Shown: piece after piece, positions 45,739-56,129 of the stretch
Position numbering within the stretch: position 1 is the first letter of the stretch
Layout of the letters: every line of letters begins with the position of its first letter
Assembly (NCBI RefSeq): GCF_002939705.1
Contig: NZ_MDCB01000001.1
Span: 1 to 64,000, forward strand
DNA from: Xanthomonas albilineans
GTDB taxonomy: Bacteria; Pseudomonadota; Gammaproteobacteria; Xanthomonadales; Xanthomonadaceae
Length of the DNA stretch: 64,000 nucleotides
Direction of reading: 5' to 3'
Notes under the pieces: generated by a model
Seen by the model: only the letters and a program-made list of their open reading frames with translations
Told to the model about the DNA's origin: nothing
The model's database searches: none
Program-made: the position numbers and the translations under genes

Positions 45739-46187
45739 TCTTTTCCCTTAATGGTTTTTCTGCCCCGCTCTGTGTGGCGGGACGATGCGAATGGAGCGCA
45801 GTTTGCCGCAGTGCGCGCATGGCATCGGGTGCGCAAATGCGTGCGTGTCGTTGGCTTTCATGACCGGAGCTGCAATAACGCCAATTACACCTTGTGCCGA
45901 CGCGGTCTGAGCATCGTCTTGCCTATCCTGTGCGTGTCCGCCAATGCAGCGCCGCACCGCCTTGGCATGCGATCCCGCGTCGCTTCGATCATGGTGGACA
46001 GCACGATGGGCGGGTCGACTGCCGCCACGTGTGCCGCAGATGTCTTGCCTGCACTGCATGGCGAAGACCTGGCAAACACCGCCGATGCATCGGTGGTCCC
46101 GGCTTCGGCGAGGAATACGTCTGGTATGACCGGCCATTCCCGTGCGAGCCTCCAACCACGTGTACGAATGCGAAGCAGGAGTCACTC
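45739..46187. other. 449-base gap after tRNA-Arg
   Basis: Open frames run across this region on both strands (45751-46191 plus, 45748-46185 minus), but neither has a ribosome site or recognisable motif. The minus frame ends in a zinc-knuckle-like HPMPCAHCGKLRSIR, so it could be a remnant. No gene is called. Confidence 0.4.
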
Positions 46188-46469
46188 ATGAGCAGAATGT
46201 TGAAAACGCTACTGATCGGTTCGATTCTGGCGGCCTTGGTCGCCTGCCACCGCGATGACGGCAAGCCCGCTCCAGATCAGGGCGCGGCGCCGCCGCCAAC
46301 AGCCGTCGCCGATGGCAGCCAGGCTGGCGGCACCAGTGGAGAAGCAGCTGGCAAATCCAGCGAAACCGACGCCGGTCAGGGAACGATGCAGCACCAGGAT
46401 GCGACCCAGGGCGGTATGCATCCCACCGATCCGCAGCAACCGCCGCCGACGGATCGCAAGCAGCATTGA
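46188..46469 (+). CDS. Small lipoprotein
   Basis: A 93-residue protein. Its signal peptide ends in the lipobox LAALVAC with Cys20 as the lipidation site. The mature part is a low-complexity Gly/Gln/Pro/Ala and Asp/His chain (GMHPTDPQQPPPTD). The ATG follows GCAGGAG by 6 bases. The function is unknown; an outer-membrane or periplasmic small lipoprotein is likely. Confidence 0.75.
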   Translation: MSRMLKTLLIGSILAALVACHRDDGKPAPDQGAAPPPTAVADGSQAGGTSGEAAGKSSETDAGQGTMQHQDATQGGMHPTDPQQPPPTDRKQH

Positions 46470-46745
46470 CGCCTCCAGCGTCATCCCGGCGGCATCACCA
46501 TCACCATCACCGTTTGCGCGCCCTATGCCGGGACGGCTCGGCTGGGGTGTGCGCGAGAGGCGCAGTCCCTCCAGGCCGGACCCCAGACCTGTGGTGGCCG
46601 CGGGTGTCGGCGGGACATTTCGCCTAGCCTGTAAACGATAGTCGCTTTTGCAACCGTTTCGCTTGGCTGGATGGCGTGCTGGTGACACGTGGACGGGCGG
46701 CTTGACAGCGCCCCGGCGCATGATGTCCTCTTGTAGGCAATGCCT

Positions 46746-46874
46746 ATGGTCTCCGCCCGCATCGTCGCTGTGATCCCGCGTTTGCTTCGGCACGCGGCAG
46801 GGTACGGTGCCGGTATTACCACGGGGATTACCACCCACACCATTGATCCGGTGCGGTCCGTCGTCTTCGCCTAA
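46746..46874 (+). CDS. thrL: thr operon leader peptide
   Basis: A 42-codon frame whose centre reads ITTGITTHTI (46815-46844): five Thr and three Ile codons in ten. Threonine and isoleucine are the two amino acids that control thr operons by attenuation, as in the E. coli leader. It ends at TAA 46872-46874, 88 bases before thrA. Ribosome stalling on the Thr/Ile run would favour an antiterminator. Confidence 0.8.
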   Translation: MVSARIVAVIPRLLRHAAGYGAGITTGITTHTIDPVRSVVFA

Positions 46875-46944
46875 CTGTCGAACACCACGGCCCCGCACCC
46901 GGATCAGGATGCGGGTCACTCCGCAGCCTGAGACGAGCGGGGCC
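46848..46944 (+). promoter_or_regulatory. thr attenuator with competing stems
   Basis: GGCCCCGC (46889-46896) pairs with GCGGGGCC (46937-46944), with an inner stem ACCCG/CGGGT inside. A segment at the leader peptide's end, CCGGTGCGG (46848-46856), can instead pair with CCGCACCCGG (46893-46902) with one bulge, breaking the first stem. This is the antiterminator/terminator alternation expected for attenuation. No long T-run follows the last stem. Confidence 0.6.
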
Positions 46945-46962
46945 TCCACTCCGAGGTCTCCC

Positions 46963-49464
46963 ATGTCGTCCGCCGCCGTCTCGTCTGTCCCAGCACCTGC
47001 GCTCGCCGCGCGTACCGTCGTTCATAAGTTCGGTGGCTCCTCGGTGGCCGATGCCGAGTGCTATCGCCATGTCGCGCAACTGTTGCTGGCGCGTGAAGAT
47101 GGCTTGCAGATCACGGTGGTGTCGGCGATGAAAGGCGTCACCGATGCCTTGATCGAGCTGGCCGAACTGGCGGTGCGCGAAAATGCCGACTGGCGCGAGC
47201 GCTGGCACCAGACCCGTGCCCGGCATCGCGCCGCGGCCGTGGCGTTGCTCGGCGAACACGCCGGCGCCACGGTGGAATGGCTGGATGTGCGTTTCGAACA
47301 TCTGGCCGAGATCCTCGCCGCGTTGGCGGTGATCGGCGAACTGCCGCGCGAAGTGTTGGAGCGCGTCCAGGGTCTGGGTGAGGTGTATTCGGCGCAATTG
47401 CTCGGCGAGCATCTGCGCGCGCTCGGCGAGGACTGCGCGATCCTGGATGCGCGCGAGGTGCTGGTGGTCGATCGTGGTGAACTCGGCGTGGACGTGGACT
47501 GGGACGCCAGCGCACAGCGCCTGGCGCAGTGGCGTGCGCAGCATCCACAGCAGCGGATCGTGGTCACCGGCTTCGTCGCCCGCGACCGTGCCGGACGTAT
47601 CGCCACGCTCGGTCGTAACGGTAGCGATTATTCCGGAGCGATCTTCGCCGCCCTGTTCGATGCCGACGAGTTGCACATCTGGACCGATGTCGACGGCGTG
47701 CTCTCGGCCGACCCGCGCGTGGTGCCCGAAGCGGTGCAACTGGAAACCCTCAGCTACGACGAGGCTTGCGAACTGGCGTACTTCGGCGCCAAGGTGGTGC
47801 ATCCGCAGACCATGTCGCCGGCGATCGAGCGCGGCTTGCCGATCATCATTCGCAATACCTTTCAGCCAGAACACCCCGGGACGCGCATTACCGCCAGCAG
47901 CGCCACCAGCGGACCGATCAAGGGCTTGACCCTGAGTCCGGACTTGGCTGTGCTCAATCTCGAAGGTACTGGCCTGATCGGCGTGCCCGGTACCGCCGAG
48001 CGCGTGTTCGCTGCGCTGCGCAATGCGCGGGTGTCGGTGGTGATGATCTCGCAGGGATCGTCCGAGCATTCGATCTGCTGCGTGGTGCGGCAGCACGAGG
48101 CCGAGCGCGCGCGCAGCGCCGTACTGTCGGCCTTTGCCCATGAACTGGCTGTAGGGCAGGTGCAGCGGGTGCAGATCACAAGCGGGATCAGCGTGTTGGC
48201 AGCGGTCGGCGACGGCATGACCGGGCAGCCTGGCGTGGCCGCGCGTTTGTTCGAATCGCTGGGTCGCGCCCAGGTCAATATCCGTGCCATCGCGCAGGGC
48301 TCGTCGGAGCGCAATATTTCCGTTGCCATCGATAGCGCACACGCGACCAAGGCACTGCGTGCCGCGCATGCCGGCTTCTGGCTGTCGCCGCAGACGTTTT
48401 CGGTCGGTGTGATCGGTCCGGGCAATGTCGGCGCTGCGCTGCTCGACCAATTGCACGCGGCGCAGCCGCAACTGTTGGCCAAGGCCAATCTCGACCTGCG
48501 CCTGCGCGCGATTGCCTCGCGCAGCGCGATGCGGCTGGAAGCGCGTGCCTTCGCCGGCGATTGGCGGCAGGCGCTGGCGGCCGGCAAGCAACCCACCGAT
48601 CTGGATGCGTTCACAGCACATCTGCTTTCGGCGCATCTGCCGCATGTCGTCATCATCGACTGTAGCGGCAGCGCCGACGTTGCCGACCGCTACGCGGCCT
48701 GGCTGGCCGCCGGCATCCATGTGGTGACGCCGAACAAGCAGGCGGGCGCCGGCCCGCTGGCGCGCTTTCACGCGATCCGCGCCGCCGCGCAGAGCAGTGG
48801 TGCGCGTTTCCGCTACGAGGCCACGGTCGGCGCCGGCCTGCCGGTCATCACCACGTTGCGCGATCTGGTCGATACCGGCGACGAAGTCACCGCGATCGAG
48901 GGCATCTTTTCCGGCACGCTGGCTTGGCTGTTCAACAAATACGACGGCAGTGTGCCGTTCTCGCAGTTGGTCAGTCAGGCGCGTGGCATGGGTTATACCG
49001 AGCCCGATCCGCGCGATGACCTGTCCGGCACCGATGTGGCGCGCAAGTTGGTGATCCTGGCGCGCGAGGCCGGGCACGCATTGAGCCTGGAGGATGTGGC
49101 GGTGGAAAGCCTGGTGCCGGAAACGCTGCGCCAAGCCAGCGTGGACGATTTCATGACGCGCTTGCAAGAAGTGGATGCGGCGTTCGCGCAGCGCTTGCAG
49201 GCGGCACGGGCGCGCGGCTGCGTGTTGCGCTACGTAGCGCAGTTGGCGCCGGGACGCGCACCCAGCGTCGGCCTGGTGGAACTGCCGACCGATCATGCTT
49301 TCGCCAATTTGCGCTTGACCGACAACGTGGTCCAGTTCACGACACGCCGTTATTGCGCCAATCCATTGGTGGTGCAAGGCCCCGGCGCTGGCCCGGAAGT
49401 CACCGCTGCGGGCGTGTTCGCCGATTTGCTGCGGGTGGCGGCGGGCGAGGGGGCACGTTTGTGA
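46963..49464 (+). CDS. thrA: Bifunctional aspartokinase / homoserine dehydrogenase I
   Basis: Catalyses the first and third steps from aspartate to threonine. The 833-residue protein has the kinase start [38 protein letters not shown] and the lysine/threonine-type ACT regulatory domains ([37 protein letters not shown]). The dehydrogenase half starts [18 protein letters not shown] and has [12 protein letters not shown] and the catalytic region [30 protein letters not shown]. The ATG at 46963 lies after the attenuator. The stop overlaps thrB. Confidence 0.96.
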   Translation: MSSAAVSSVPAPALAARTVVHKFGGSSVADAECYRHVAQLLLAREDGLQITVVSAMKGVTDALIELAELAVRENADWRERWHQTRARHRAAAVALLGEHAGATVEWLDVRFEHLAEILAALAVIGELPREVLERVQGLGEVYSAQLLGEHLRALGEDCAILDAREVLVVDRGELGVDVDWDASAQRLAQWRAQHPQQRIVVTGFVARDRAGRIATLGRNGSDYSGAIFAALFDADELHIWTDVDGVLSADPRVVPEAVQLETLSYDEACELAYFGAKVVHPQTMSPAIERGLPIIIRNTFQPEHPGTRITASSATSGPIKGLTLSPDLAVLNLEGTGLIGVPGTAERVFAALRNARVSVVMISQGSSEHSICCVVRQHEAERARSAVLSAFAHELAVGQVQRVQITSGISVLAAVGDGMTGQPGVAARLFESLGRAQVNIRAIAQGSSERNISVAIDSAHATKALRAAHAGFWLSPQTFSVGVIGPGNVGAALLDQLHAAQPQLLAKANLDLRLRAIASRSAMRLEARAFAGDWRQALAAGKQPTDLDAFTAHLLSAHLPHVVIIDCSGSADVADRYAAWLAAGIHVVTPNKQAGAGPLARFHAIRAAAQSSGARFRYEATVGAGLPVITTLRDLVDTGDEVTAIEGIFSGTLAWLFNKYDGSVPFSQLVSQARGMGYTEPDPRDDLSGTDVARKLVILAREAGHALSLEDVAVESLVPETLRQASVDDFMTRLQEVDAAFAQRLQAARARGCVLRYVAQLAPGRAPSVGLVELPTDHAFANLRLTDNVVQFTTRRYCANPLVVQGPGAGPEVTAAGVFADLLRVAAGEGARL

Positions 49465-50429
49465 GCAAGGCGCAAACCGCGCCGACAGGCTCTGCGAATA
49501 TGGGCAACATACCGCAACAGGCACGCGCCTTCGCACCTGCCTCGGTGGCCAATGTGGCGGTGGGCTTCGATCTGCTGGGCTATGCGCTGGAGGGCGTTGG
49601 CGACACGGTCAGCGTGCGTCGCATCGCCGCTCCCGAGGTACGCATTGCCGCGATCCGCGGCACCACCGCGGCGTTGCCGTTGGAGGCGACGCGCAATACC
49701 GCCGGCGTGGCGCTGATCGCGCTGCGCGAGGCGCTGGGTTTGCCATTCGGGTTCGAGCTGGAGATCGACAAGGGGATCCCACTCAGTTCCGGCATGGGCG
49801 GCTCGGCAGCATCGTGCGTGGCGGCGTTGGTGGCGGCCAATGCGCTGTTGGAAGTGCCCTTGTCGCGGGACCAACTCTATCTCTATGCGCTCGATGGCGA
49901 GGCCGTGGCCAGCGGTAGCCGGCATGGCGACAATCTCGGGCCGATGTTCCTCGGCGGTTTGGTGCTGTCCACCTTGCAACGGATGGTGCCGGTACCGGTG
50001 GCGACGGAATGGTACAGCCTGCTGGTGCATCCGGATGCCGTGCTGGAGACGCGCCGCGCGCGTGTGGCGTTGGCCGGCGATTACCAACTCGGCGAATTCG
50101 TCGCACAAAGCGCCAATCTGGCGCTGGTGTTGGCAGGCTGTTATGCCAGCGACGCAGCGCTGGTGCGTGCCGGCCTGCACGACACGCTGATCGAGCCGCG
50201 GCGGGCGTCGTTGATCGTCGGCTTCGATGCGGCCAAGGCTGCCGCGTTGGCCGCCGGTGCGATGGGCGCGGGGATTTCCGGCGCCGGTCCGAGCGTATTC
50301 GCCTGGTTCGCCACCCGCGCTGAGGCCGAGGCGGCGGCACCGGCAGTGCAGGCGGCGTTCGCTGCGGCCGGCTTGGATAGTCAGTATTGGGTGTCGGCGT
50401 TGAACTGCCAGGGTGCCAGGCTGTTGTAG
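49461..50429 (+). CDS. thrB: Homoserine kinase
   Basis: GHMP kinase phosphorylating homoserine, 322 residues. [21 protein letters not shown] near the start, the phosphate-binding [18 protein letters not shown] and [14 protein letters not shown] near the end are the three GHMP motifs. A GTG start overlaps the thrA stop; an ATG 13 codons later (49500) is an alternative. thrC does not follow directly. Confidence 0.95.
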   Translation: MSKAQTAPTGSANMGNIPQQARAFAPASVANVAVGFDLLGYALEGVGDTVSVRRIAAPEVRIAAIRGTTAALPLEATRNTAGVALIALREALGLPFGFELEIDKGIPLSSGMGGSAASCVAALVAANALLEVPLSRDQLYLYALDGEAVASGSRHGDNLGPMFLGGLVLSTLQRMVPVPVATEWYSLLVHPDAVLETRRARVALAGDYQLGEFVAQSANLALVLAGCYASDAALVRAGLHDTLIEPRRASLIVGFDAAKAAALAAGAMGAGISGAGPSVFAWFATRAEAEAAAPAVQAAFAAAGLDSQYWVSALNCQGARLL

Positions 50430-50888
50430 CGAGTGCGTGTCTACCGTGCCTTCACCCCTGTCCTGCGGACTGCCGTTACTCCCGAGTAAACACCGGCGGA
50501 CTGACGAGAAGGTGGCTGCAAGGTGAGCGTCAGCCCCCAACGGCGTTGCGTCGGCGTACCCGCCCGCTCGGCAGGCGCCTTGTCGTTTACGCGTTGAGCG
50601 GGTTGAGAATGTGCGGATTGACGTTGCTGCGGATTGCACCGGCTTGATTAAGGTCGATTGTGCGAGGCGGACACAATTCAATTCATCCCATCGGGTTTTG
50701 GCGGCGTGGCTGGCTGTCATTTCGCGATGCGCGCATGATTGTGGCAAAAAACGCACCGTATACGCTGTTTTTACATTGCGCAGCGTATGAATGTATTTTG
50801 AACCTTAAATTGCATGATCGCTGCTGCGCAGCGTGCAAGACGCCCTGGCCGGCAGTCTGGTCAGGCTCCTCGATGAAAGGAGATTGCC
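50430..50888. other. 459-base gap between thrB and the tannase gene
   Basis: No gene or RNA seen. The second half (50730-50860) is more AT-rich and is likely the promoter and leader of the tannase-type gene, which starts behind AAAGGAGATTGCC. Confidence 0.5.
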
Positions 50889-52610
50889 ATGGTTCGTTTA
50901 AGCTGGTCAGGATTACTGCTGCGTGTTGCGGCAGGCGTTGTTTCGTTGTCGGTGGCGGCATCAGCGTCGGCCGCATGCTCGGATTTGCTTAAGTTGACAC
51001 TACCGTCCACGACGATCACCACGGCCGAGGATGTGCCCGCCGGTGACTTTACCGCTCCGGATGGCAGTGTGATCGATAAGCTACCTGCGTTCTGTCGTGT
51101 CGTTGGAGTGTCGCGACCTGTCGACGATTCGCAGATCGGGTTCGAGGTTTGGATTCCGTCGTCGGGCTGGAACCAGAAATACCTGCAGGTCGGCACGATC
51201 GTGTTCGCCGGGACCATCGAATATAAGTCGCTCGGTTTCGCTTTACGGCGTGGTTATGCGACCGCAACCACGGATGGTGGTCACACCGGATCGGTTGGCG
51301 ATGCGACGTTTGCGCTCGGCCACCCGCAGAAGATCATCGACTGGGGCTACCAGGCGCTCGCCGTCACAATCTCGAATGGCAAGTCGGTGGTTTCCGCGTA
51401 TACGCATAGCACACCGCGCTACTCCTACTTTTTCGGTGCTTCCAATGGCGGCCGGGATGCGCTGATTGCGGCGCAGCGCTTTCCGCAGGCCTTCGACGGC
51501 GTGATTGCCGATGCGCCGTCCAACGCCTGGATCCACAACGCGTTCTCTTGGCTATGGTCGGAGGATGCCGAATTCGCCAGTTCGGCTGCAACCATCTCTA
51601 CGGCCAAGCTGCCGGCTATCCAGGCGGCGGCGCTCGCCCAATGCGATGCCAAAGACCACACTGCCGACGGTGTGGTCAATGATCCACGTCGATGCCACTT
51701 CGATCCTAGTGTGTTGTTGTGCTCAGGCGCCGAGACCGACAGTTGTCTCACTGCGCGGCAGATCCAGACCCTCTCGGCGATCCTGGCTGGTCCGGTCGAC
51801 CCGCAGACCGGTCAGCGCATCTACAGTGGATTTGAGCCGTTCGCAGTCGCCACTCCGGGGTTGTGGGACACGTATGTCACCGGCAACGCTGCTGTCCCCG
51901 GCGGCGGCCATTCGATCCTTGCCAACCAGTTCTTCGCGAACATGGTGTTTGGCACCGGTACCGCCTTCGACCATACGCAAGTGAATTTCGGAACCGATGT
52001 CGCCCGCGCCGAACGCACGCCGATCAACGGCCAGTCGCTTGCCAGTGTGATTGACGCTACTTCTCCCGATTTGAGCGGCTTTCGCGCACGCAATGGTAAA
52101 TTGATCCTCTACATCGGTTGGGAAGATGCGGTGATTCCGCCGCGGGGCGCAATCAGCTATTACGAATCGGTCGTCGCCAAGCAAGGCTTGGACAATGGTC
52201 AGACCGACAGCTCCGAGGGCGCTCTTGCGCAGACACAGCAATTCTTCCGTCTGTTTCTGGTTCCAGGCATGGGCCACTTCACTGGTGGGCCTGGTACTTC
52301 TGCCTTCGGTGCGCTCTTTGGACCACCCGGGTTAGCCATTGATCCCCAGCACGATGTGCTGTCCGCGTTGGAAGCATGGGTTGAACATGGCGTCGCACCG
52401 GAGCGCATTGTTGCGGCAAAGTATGTCGGTGACGATCCTACCAAAGGCGTGATCCGCACTCGGCCGCTGTGTCGCTATCCGCAATCCGCGCTCTGGATTG
52501 GTATGGGCAGCACCAACGATGCGCAAAACTTCATCTGTGTGGACGGGCCGCGTGGCGCGTACCTTGATGGTTCGGCTGCGCCTGCGAGCGTGCTGTCGCA
52601 CGGCCGATAA
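50889..52610 (+). CDS. Secreted tannase/feruloyl esterase-family hydrolase
   Basis: A 573-residue exported esterase. The signal peptide ends ASASA near residue 28. The alpha/beta-hydrolase nucleophile Ser is in FFGASNGGRDALIAAQR, the Asp in YIGWEDAVIPPRG and the His in VPGMGHFTGGPG. Cys pairs along the chain (CSDLLKL, CDAKDHTADGVVNDPRRC) match the disulfides of this family. It should release phenolic acids or gallate from plant material. It stands between thrB and thrC, in the same direction, and is bounded by its own leader and terminator. Confidence 0.9.
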   Translation: MVRLSWSGLLLRVAAGVVSLSVAASASAACSDLLKLTLPSTTITTAEDVPAGDFTAPDGSVIDKLPAFCRVVGVSRPVDDSQIGFEVWIPSSGWNQKYLQVGTIVFAGTIEYKSLGFALRRGYATATTDGGHTGSVGDATFALGHPQKIIDWGYQALAVTISNGKSVVSAYTHSTPRYSYFFGASNGGRDALIAAQRFPQAFDGVIADAPSNAWIHNAFSWLWSEDAEFASSAATISTAKLPAIQAAALAQCDAKDHTADGVVNDPRRCHFDPSVLLCSGAETDSCLTARQIQTLSAILAGPVDPQTGQRIYSGFEPFAVATPGLWDTYVTGNAAVPGGGHSILANQFFANMVFGTGTAFDHTQVNFGTDVARAERTPINGQSLASVIDATSPDLSGFRARNGKLILYIGWEDAVIPPRGAISYYESVVAKQGLDNGQTDSSEGALAQTQQFFRLFLVPGMGHFTGGPGTSAFGALFGPPGLAIDPQHDVLSALEAWVEHGVAPERIVAAKYVGDDPTKGVIRTRPLCRYPQSALWIGMGSTNDAQNFICVDGPRGAYLDGSAAPASVLSHGR

Positions 52611-52618
52611 ACGAACGC

Positions 52619-52647
52619 AACGCTCGCGTCTGTTGGACGCGAGCGTT
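52619..52647 (+). terminator. Terminator hairpin after the tannase gene
   Basis: A perfect 12-bp stem, AACGCTCGCGTC with GACGCGAGCGTT around TGTTG, starts 8 bases after the stop codon. It is followed by GGTGGTT, so the T-run is weak, but the stem is strong. Confidence 0.75.
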
Positions 52648-53202
52648 GGTGGTTGCACGCTCGATGGGCCGAGTGTTTTTCATTCCTTGGAAACGGCTCG
52701 CCTCGTGTGGGCCTTGGCCGCAGGTATGGCGGCGCACACCTGCCGACGAGTAGGCGCTGGCCTTACCTCGAGAGCAGCGGGTACACAAAAAAGCTGGGCG
52801 CACGATGCGATCGCCACGCCGCCGACGCAAGAGTCTTCCCCACGGCGACATCGGTGCTGCCCACCCCGATGCCCGCTGCCAGACATGTCGCGACAAAGCC
52901 GTTTCGTGCTGGGCTAAGCGCTCGTTTGTGGCGCGTCTGGCCAGTCCATACCGGCCCTGGGAAAGCCCGTGTCCTCGTCATCTGGTAACGTTCGCAACTG
53001 GCGAGTGTCAGTGACGCATGCGCGACGGCTGTTGGGGCCCGATGGTGGTTCCCGATGGCGGAGCATTCTATTCACTGTGCTCCACAAAAGTGCTTCGAGC
53101 GCCAATCCGATCTTTCCGTTCGCTGTGCCTGCTGTGCAGAGGCAGTGCAGGGCAAAAGCGGTATAAGACCGCCTTGGTTGCGTCTTTTTTTCATGGATCA
53201 CA
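52648..53202. other. Gap before thrC
   Basis: No gene supported; frames here are shadows. Since a strong hairpin precedes it, the region must hold a separate promoter for thrC, but no clear -35/-10 pair was identified. Confidence 0.45.
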
Positions 53203-54504
53203 ATGAACTTCATTTCCACCCGTAACACCGCGCCGGCCGTTTCGCTCAGCCAAGCCATCGCTGCCGGTCTGGCGCCCGATGGCGGCCTTTACGTCCCTGA
53301 GTGCCTGCCGCCAGCACGGGCTTTGACGCCCGGCGCTCGCCTGGCCGAGACCGCCGCAGTGTTGCTGGCGCCGTTTTTTGAGGCCGATGCGCTGGCGCCG
53401 GAATTGCCGGCGCTTTGCGCCGAGGCGTTCGATTTCGCTGCGCCGCTGCAACCGCTGGCCACGCCGGGCGATCACGCCTTGGAGTTGTTCCATGGGCCGA
53501 CCGCCGCGTTCAAGGACTTCGGCGCGCGCTTCCTTGCCGCCTGCCTGACGCGTTTGCGGCGCGACACGGCGACGCCGTTGACCATCCTGGTCGCTACCTC
53601 CGGCGATACCGGTGCCGCGGTCGCGGCCGCGTTCCATCGCCAGCCTGGCTTGCGCGTGGTGGTGTTGTATCCGGATGGCCGCGTGTCACCGCGGCAGGCG
53701 CACCAGTTGGGCTGTTTCGGCGACAACATCCAGGCCCTGCGCGTGGCCGGTTCGTTCGATGACTGCCAGGCGTTGGTCAAGCAGGCCCTCAACGATGCCA
53801 CGCTGCAGGCGCAGGTACCGTTGAGTTCGGCCAACAGCATCAGCCTGGGGCGGCTGTTGCCGCAGATGAGCTATTACGCGCATGCGGCGCTGACCCATCA
53901 CGCCGCGCATGCGCGGTCTCTGAATCTAGTGGTGCCGACCGGCAATCTGGGCAATGCGCTGGCGGCGATTCTGGCGCGCGGGTTGGGCGTGCCGCTGGGC
54001 CAGATCGTGCTGGCAACCAACGCCAATCGTGTATTGCCGGAGTATTTCGCGGGCGCGGCATACGTGGCGCAGTCCAGCATCGCCACGCTCGCCAACGCGA
54101 TGGATGTCGGCGCACCAAGCAATTTCGAACGCTTGCGGTGGTTGTATCGCAGCGACGATGCGGCGCTGCGCATGCAGTTCCGGGCGTATTCGGTGGACGA
54201 TGCGCAGATCCGTCAGGTGATCGGTGAGCGCTTCCGGCGCTATGGCGAAGTGCATTGTCCGCACACCGCGACGGCCTTGCATGTGCTGCAGCAGCTGCGT
54301 GCCGAGGCGGCGCAGGCCGATGCCGGCGATTGGGCGGTGGTGGCGACCGCGCATCCGGCCAAATTCGAGGCGGTGGTGGAGCCATTGATTGGACAGCCGG
54401 TGCCGGTGCCAGCGGCATTGGCCGAGTTGTTACAGCGCCCTGCCTATGCCGAGCCGATTGCAGCGGACTATGCCGGCTTGCGCGCTCGCTTGCTGGCTGG
54501 GTGA
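53203..54504 (+). CDS. thrC: Threonine synthase
   Basis: PLP enzyme making threonine from O-phosphohomoserine, 433 residues. The N-terminal ISTRNTAPAVSLSQAIAAGLAPDGGLYVPE is typical. The PLP-binding Lys is in GPTAAFKDFGARF, followed by VATSGDTGAAVAAAF and the cofactor-phosphate loop VVPTGNLGNALAAI. It is detached from thrAB by 2.8 kb. Confidence 0.95.
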   Translation: MNFISTRNTAPAVSLSQAIAAGLAPDGGLYVPECLPPARALTPGARLAETAAVLLAPFFEADALAPELPALCAEAFDFAAPLQPLATPGDHALELFHGPTAAFKDFGARFLAACLTRLRRDTATPLTILVATSGDTGAAVAAAFHRQPGLRVVVLYPDGRVSPRQAHQLGCFGDNIQALRVAGSFDDCQALVKQALNDATLQAQVPLSSANSISLGRLLPQMSYYAHAALTHHAAHARSLNLVVPTGNLGNALAAILARGLGVPLGQIVLATNANRVLPEYFAGAAYVAQSSIATLANAMDVGAPSNFERLRWLYRSDDAALRMQFRAYSVDDAQIRQVIGERFRRYGEVHCPHTATALHVLQQLRAEAAQADAGDWAVVATAHPAKFEAVVEPLIGQPVPVPAALAELLQRPAYAEPIAADYAGLRARLLAG

Positions 54505-54879
54505 GTCGGCAAGCGCTCACCACCGTGTGCGGACGGGCGATGTGCACCAGCGCAGGCGTCGTGCGTGGCTTGCGGTGGTGCAGTCCAGCGTGTGTGTCGG
54601 CGCTAGTATGGAGTGGGCTGACATCGGTGTGGAGCATCAAGCTGCTGGCCGGGGATTGCTCGACATTTTGAAGCACCCGGCGCAGTGGCCTGCTGGCATG
54701 CCGTGACGTGCACCGCAAGACAGCACGATGCACGTCAGCGATGTGCCTGTGTTGAATCAAATCAGCGGTAGCGAGCCAGATGGCCGTCGCTGCGCCGATG
54801 TCGTTGCTCCTACTGGGCGCACTCGAGGCAACATGTGTTCTGCGAATATGCGACAGGGCACGAATCAGTGCTGAGTTGG
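54505..54879. other. 375-base gap after thrC
   Basis: No gene, tRNA or clear terminator seen; open frames here are extensions of shadows. Confidence 0.4.
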
Positions 54880-55293
54880 TTATTGTTTGATAAGGAGTCT
54901 CATATCGCTGCTGCCCACAACAAGATATAAGTTTTGAACCAGATGATCATAGGTTGCTGAAAGAGGGGTGAAACTTTGAATTTCACTGCCAGCTGCGCAG
55001 TAGATGTTAGACATGGCGTGAAATTCGTCATGATCCCAGATATTGATAGTCAACAACGGGCCGCGTACGCTGGTTCCCGTTGTCAACGGGGTGCAAGAAG
55101 CCCCGAAAGCGGTGTAGGCAAATATGGCTTTGACATTCGGATTGTAATTTAATATGCGTGTGGCAATATATGGCCCTGCAGGTTGTGATTCGTATGGGTC
55201 CGCACCTGCCGATGTGGCGGTGCCGGCGATCATGACAAATACGGCGCATAGCATGACTGTACGTAAATTTTGGAAGCCGGAAAAAATTTTCAT
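54880..55293 (-). CDS. Small exported protein of unknown function
   Basis: About 137 residues with a signal peptide (MKIFSGFQNLRTVMLC to TATSAGA). The mature part is beta-rich with two Cys (GASCTPL and SNIYCAAG) that may form a disulfide, and the sequence LLTINIWDHDEFHAMSN. No family is recognised. The ATG at 55293 gives the more normal signal peptide; another lies two codons upstream at 55299. The surrounding DNA is markedly AT-rich, which suggests acquisition. Confidence 0.65.
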   Translation of the reverse strand: MKIFSGFQNLRTVMLCAVFVMIAGTATSAGADPYESQPAGPYIATRILNYNPNVKAIFAYTAFGASCTPLTTGTSVRGPLLTINIWDHDEFHAMSNIYCAAGSEIQSFTPLSATYDHLVQNLYLVVGSSDMRLLIKQ

Positions 55294-55299
55294 TGTCAT

Positions 55300-56129
55300 C
55301 CTCGTATGGTTGGATTAAGGGTGATATATAAAAATGGTGTGCGAAAGTGCATAACGCCAATGCGGTGTATTGGCGGATAAATTCGTGTTTTCTGCTTGAA
55401 TTAGCGGGATTGCATCTTTACGATATGTGTGCGGGAATATTATTTTTCGATTTTTGTTTATTTTTTCCTTGATTGAAGAGTGCGTGTGCGATATAAGAAT
55501 GGCTGTGAAAATTCACTTCGCGAGTAGGTCGCACTTTGTGTATTGAACAGCATGTTTTATGTTGTGTGATGATTGCGTGCAATATATAAATTTTTCTTCA
55601 CGATATTTTCAAGCGCGGTATTAAAGGCGCGATTTGCAGCACCTTGGAACAGCCGCAGCATGGATGAGCCTGGCAGGCGGCCGGTGTCTGGCAGCGTCTG
55701 CTTCAGGCCCTGTTGAATCAGTCGCGCAGCGGCAGCCGCTGGATGGCCGGATCGTTGAACGCCCTTGTGCCTGGTTTCTTGGAACGCACACGCGGCGCAT
55801 CCGTCTCGAATGTCGGATCGACATTCACTTGACTGATGTGCTCGCTTGTCTGCTTCATCAATGTGCTGCGGCCACTTTGCCTGGTGAAGTGGCTCGTTCT
55901 GACAATCGCGCGTGTCGGACATGGCCCTGGGCGGCATCACTTCGATGCGCAGTGTCCATGGCCGCTTGTCTGCGCAGTCGGAGACCTGCTGAACATGCGC
56001 AATTGCCACGTGGTCGAGGTGAAGGCAACGCCGGCGACAGGTGGACGTCATACGCCATTGCGGTCGTCTGCGTTCGGTGCGGCTAGAATTGGCGTCCCGC
56101 CCACCTCCCGAATCGCAGGAGCTCCACTC
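55300..56129. other. 830-base gap before hisS
   Basis: The first 330 bases are strongly AT-rich and hold the promoter region of the small exported protein. From about 55640 the DNA is GC-rich, with long open frames but no ribosome site or recognised motif, and may be a decayed gene. The hisS frame is open back to 55836, but the residues before 56130 do not belong to the family. Confidence 0.45.

Noticed and set aside
45748-46191. Overlapping frames on both strands after tRNA-Arg
   Set aside because: Neither has a ribosome site or family motif; at most a remnant with a zinc-knuckle-like end.
46828-49536. A 902-residue minus-strand frame opposite thrA
   Set aside because: Shadow frame; thrA on the plus strand has all catalytic and ACT motifs.
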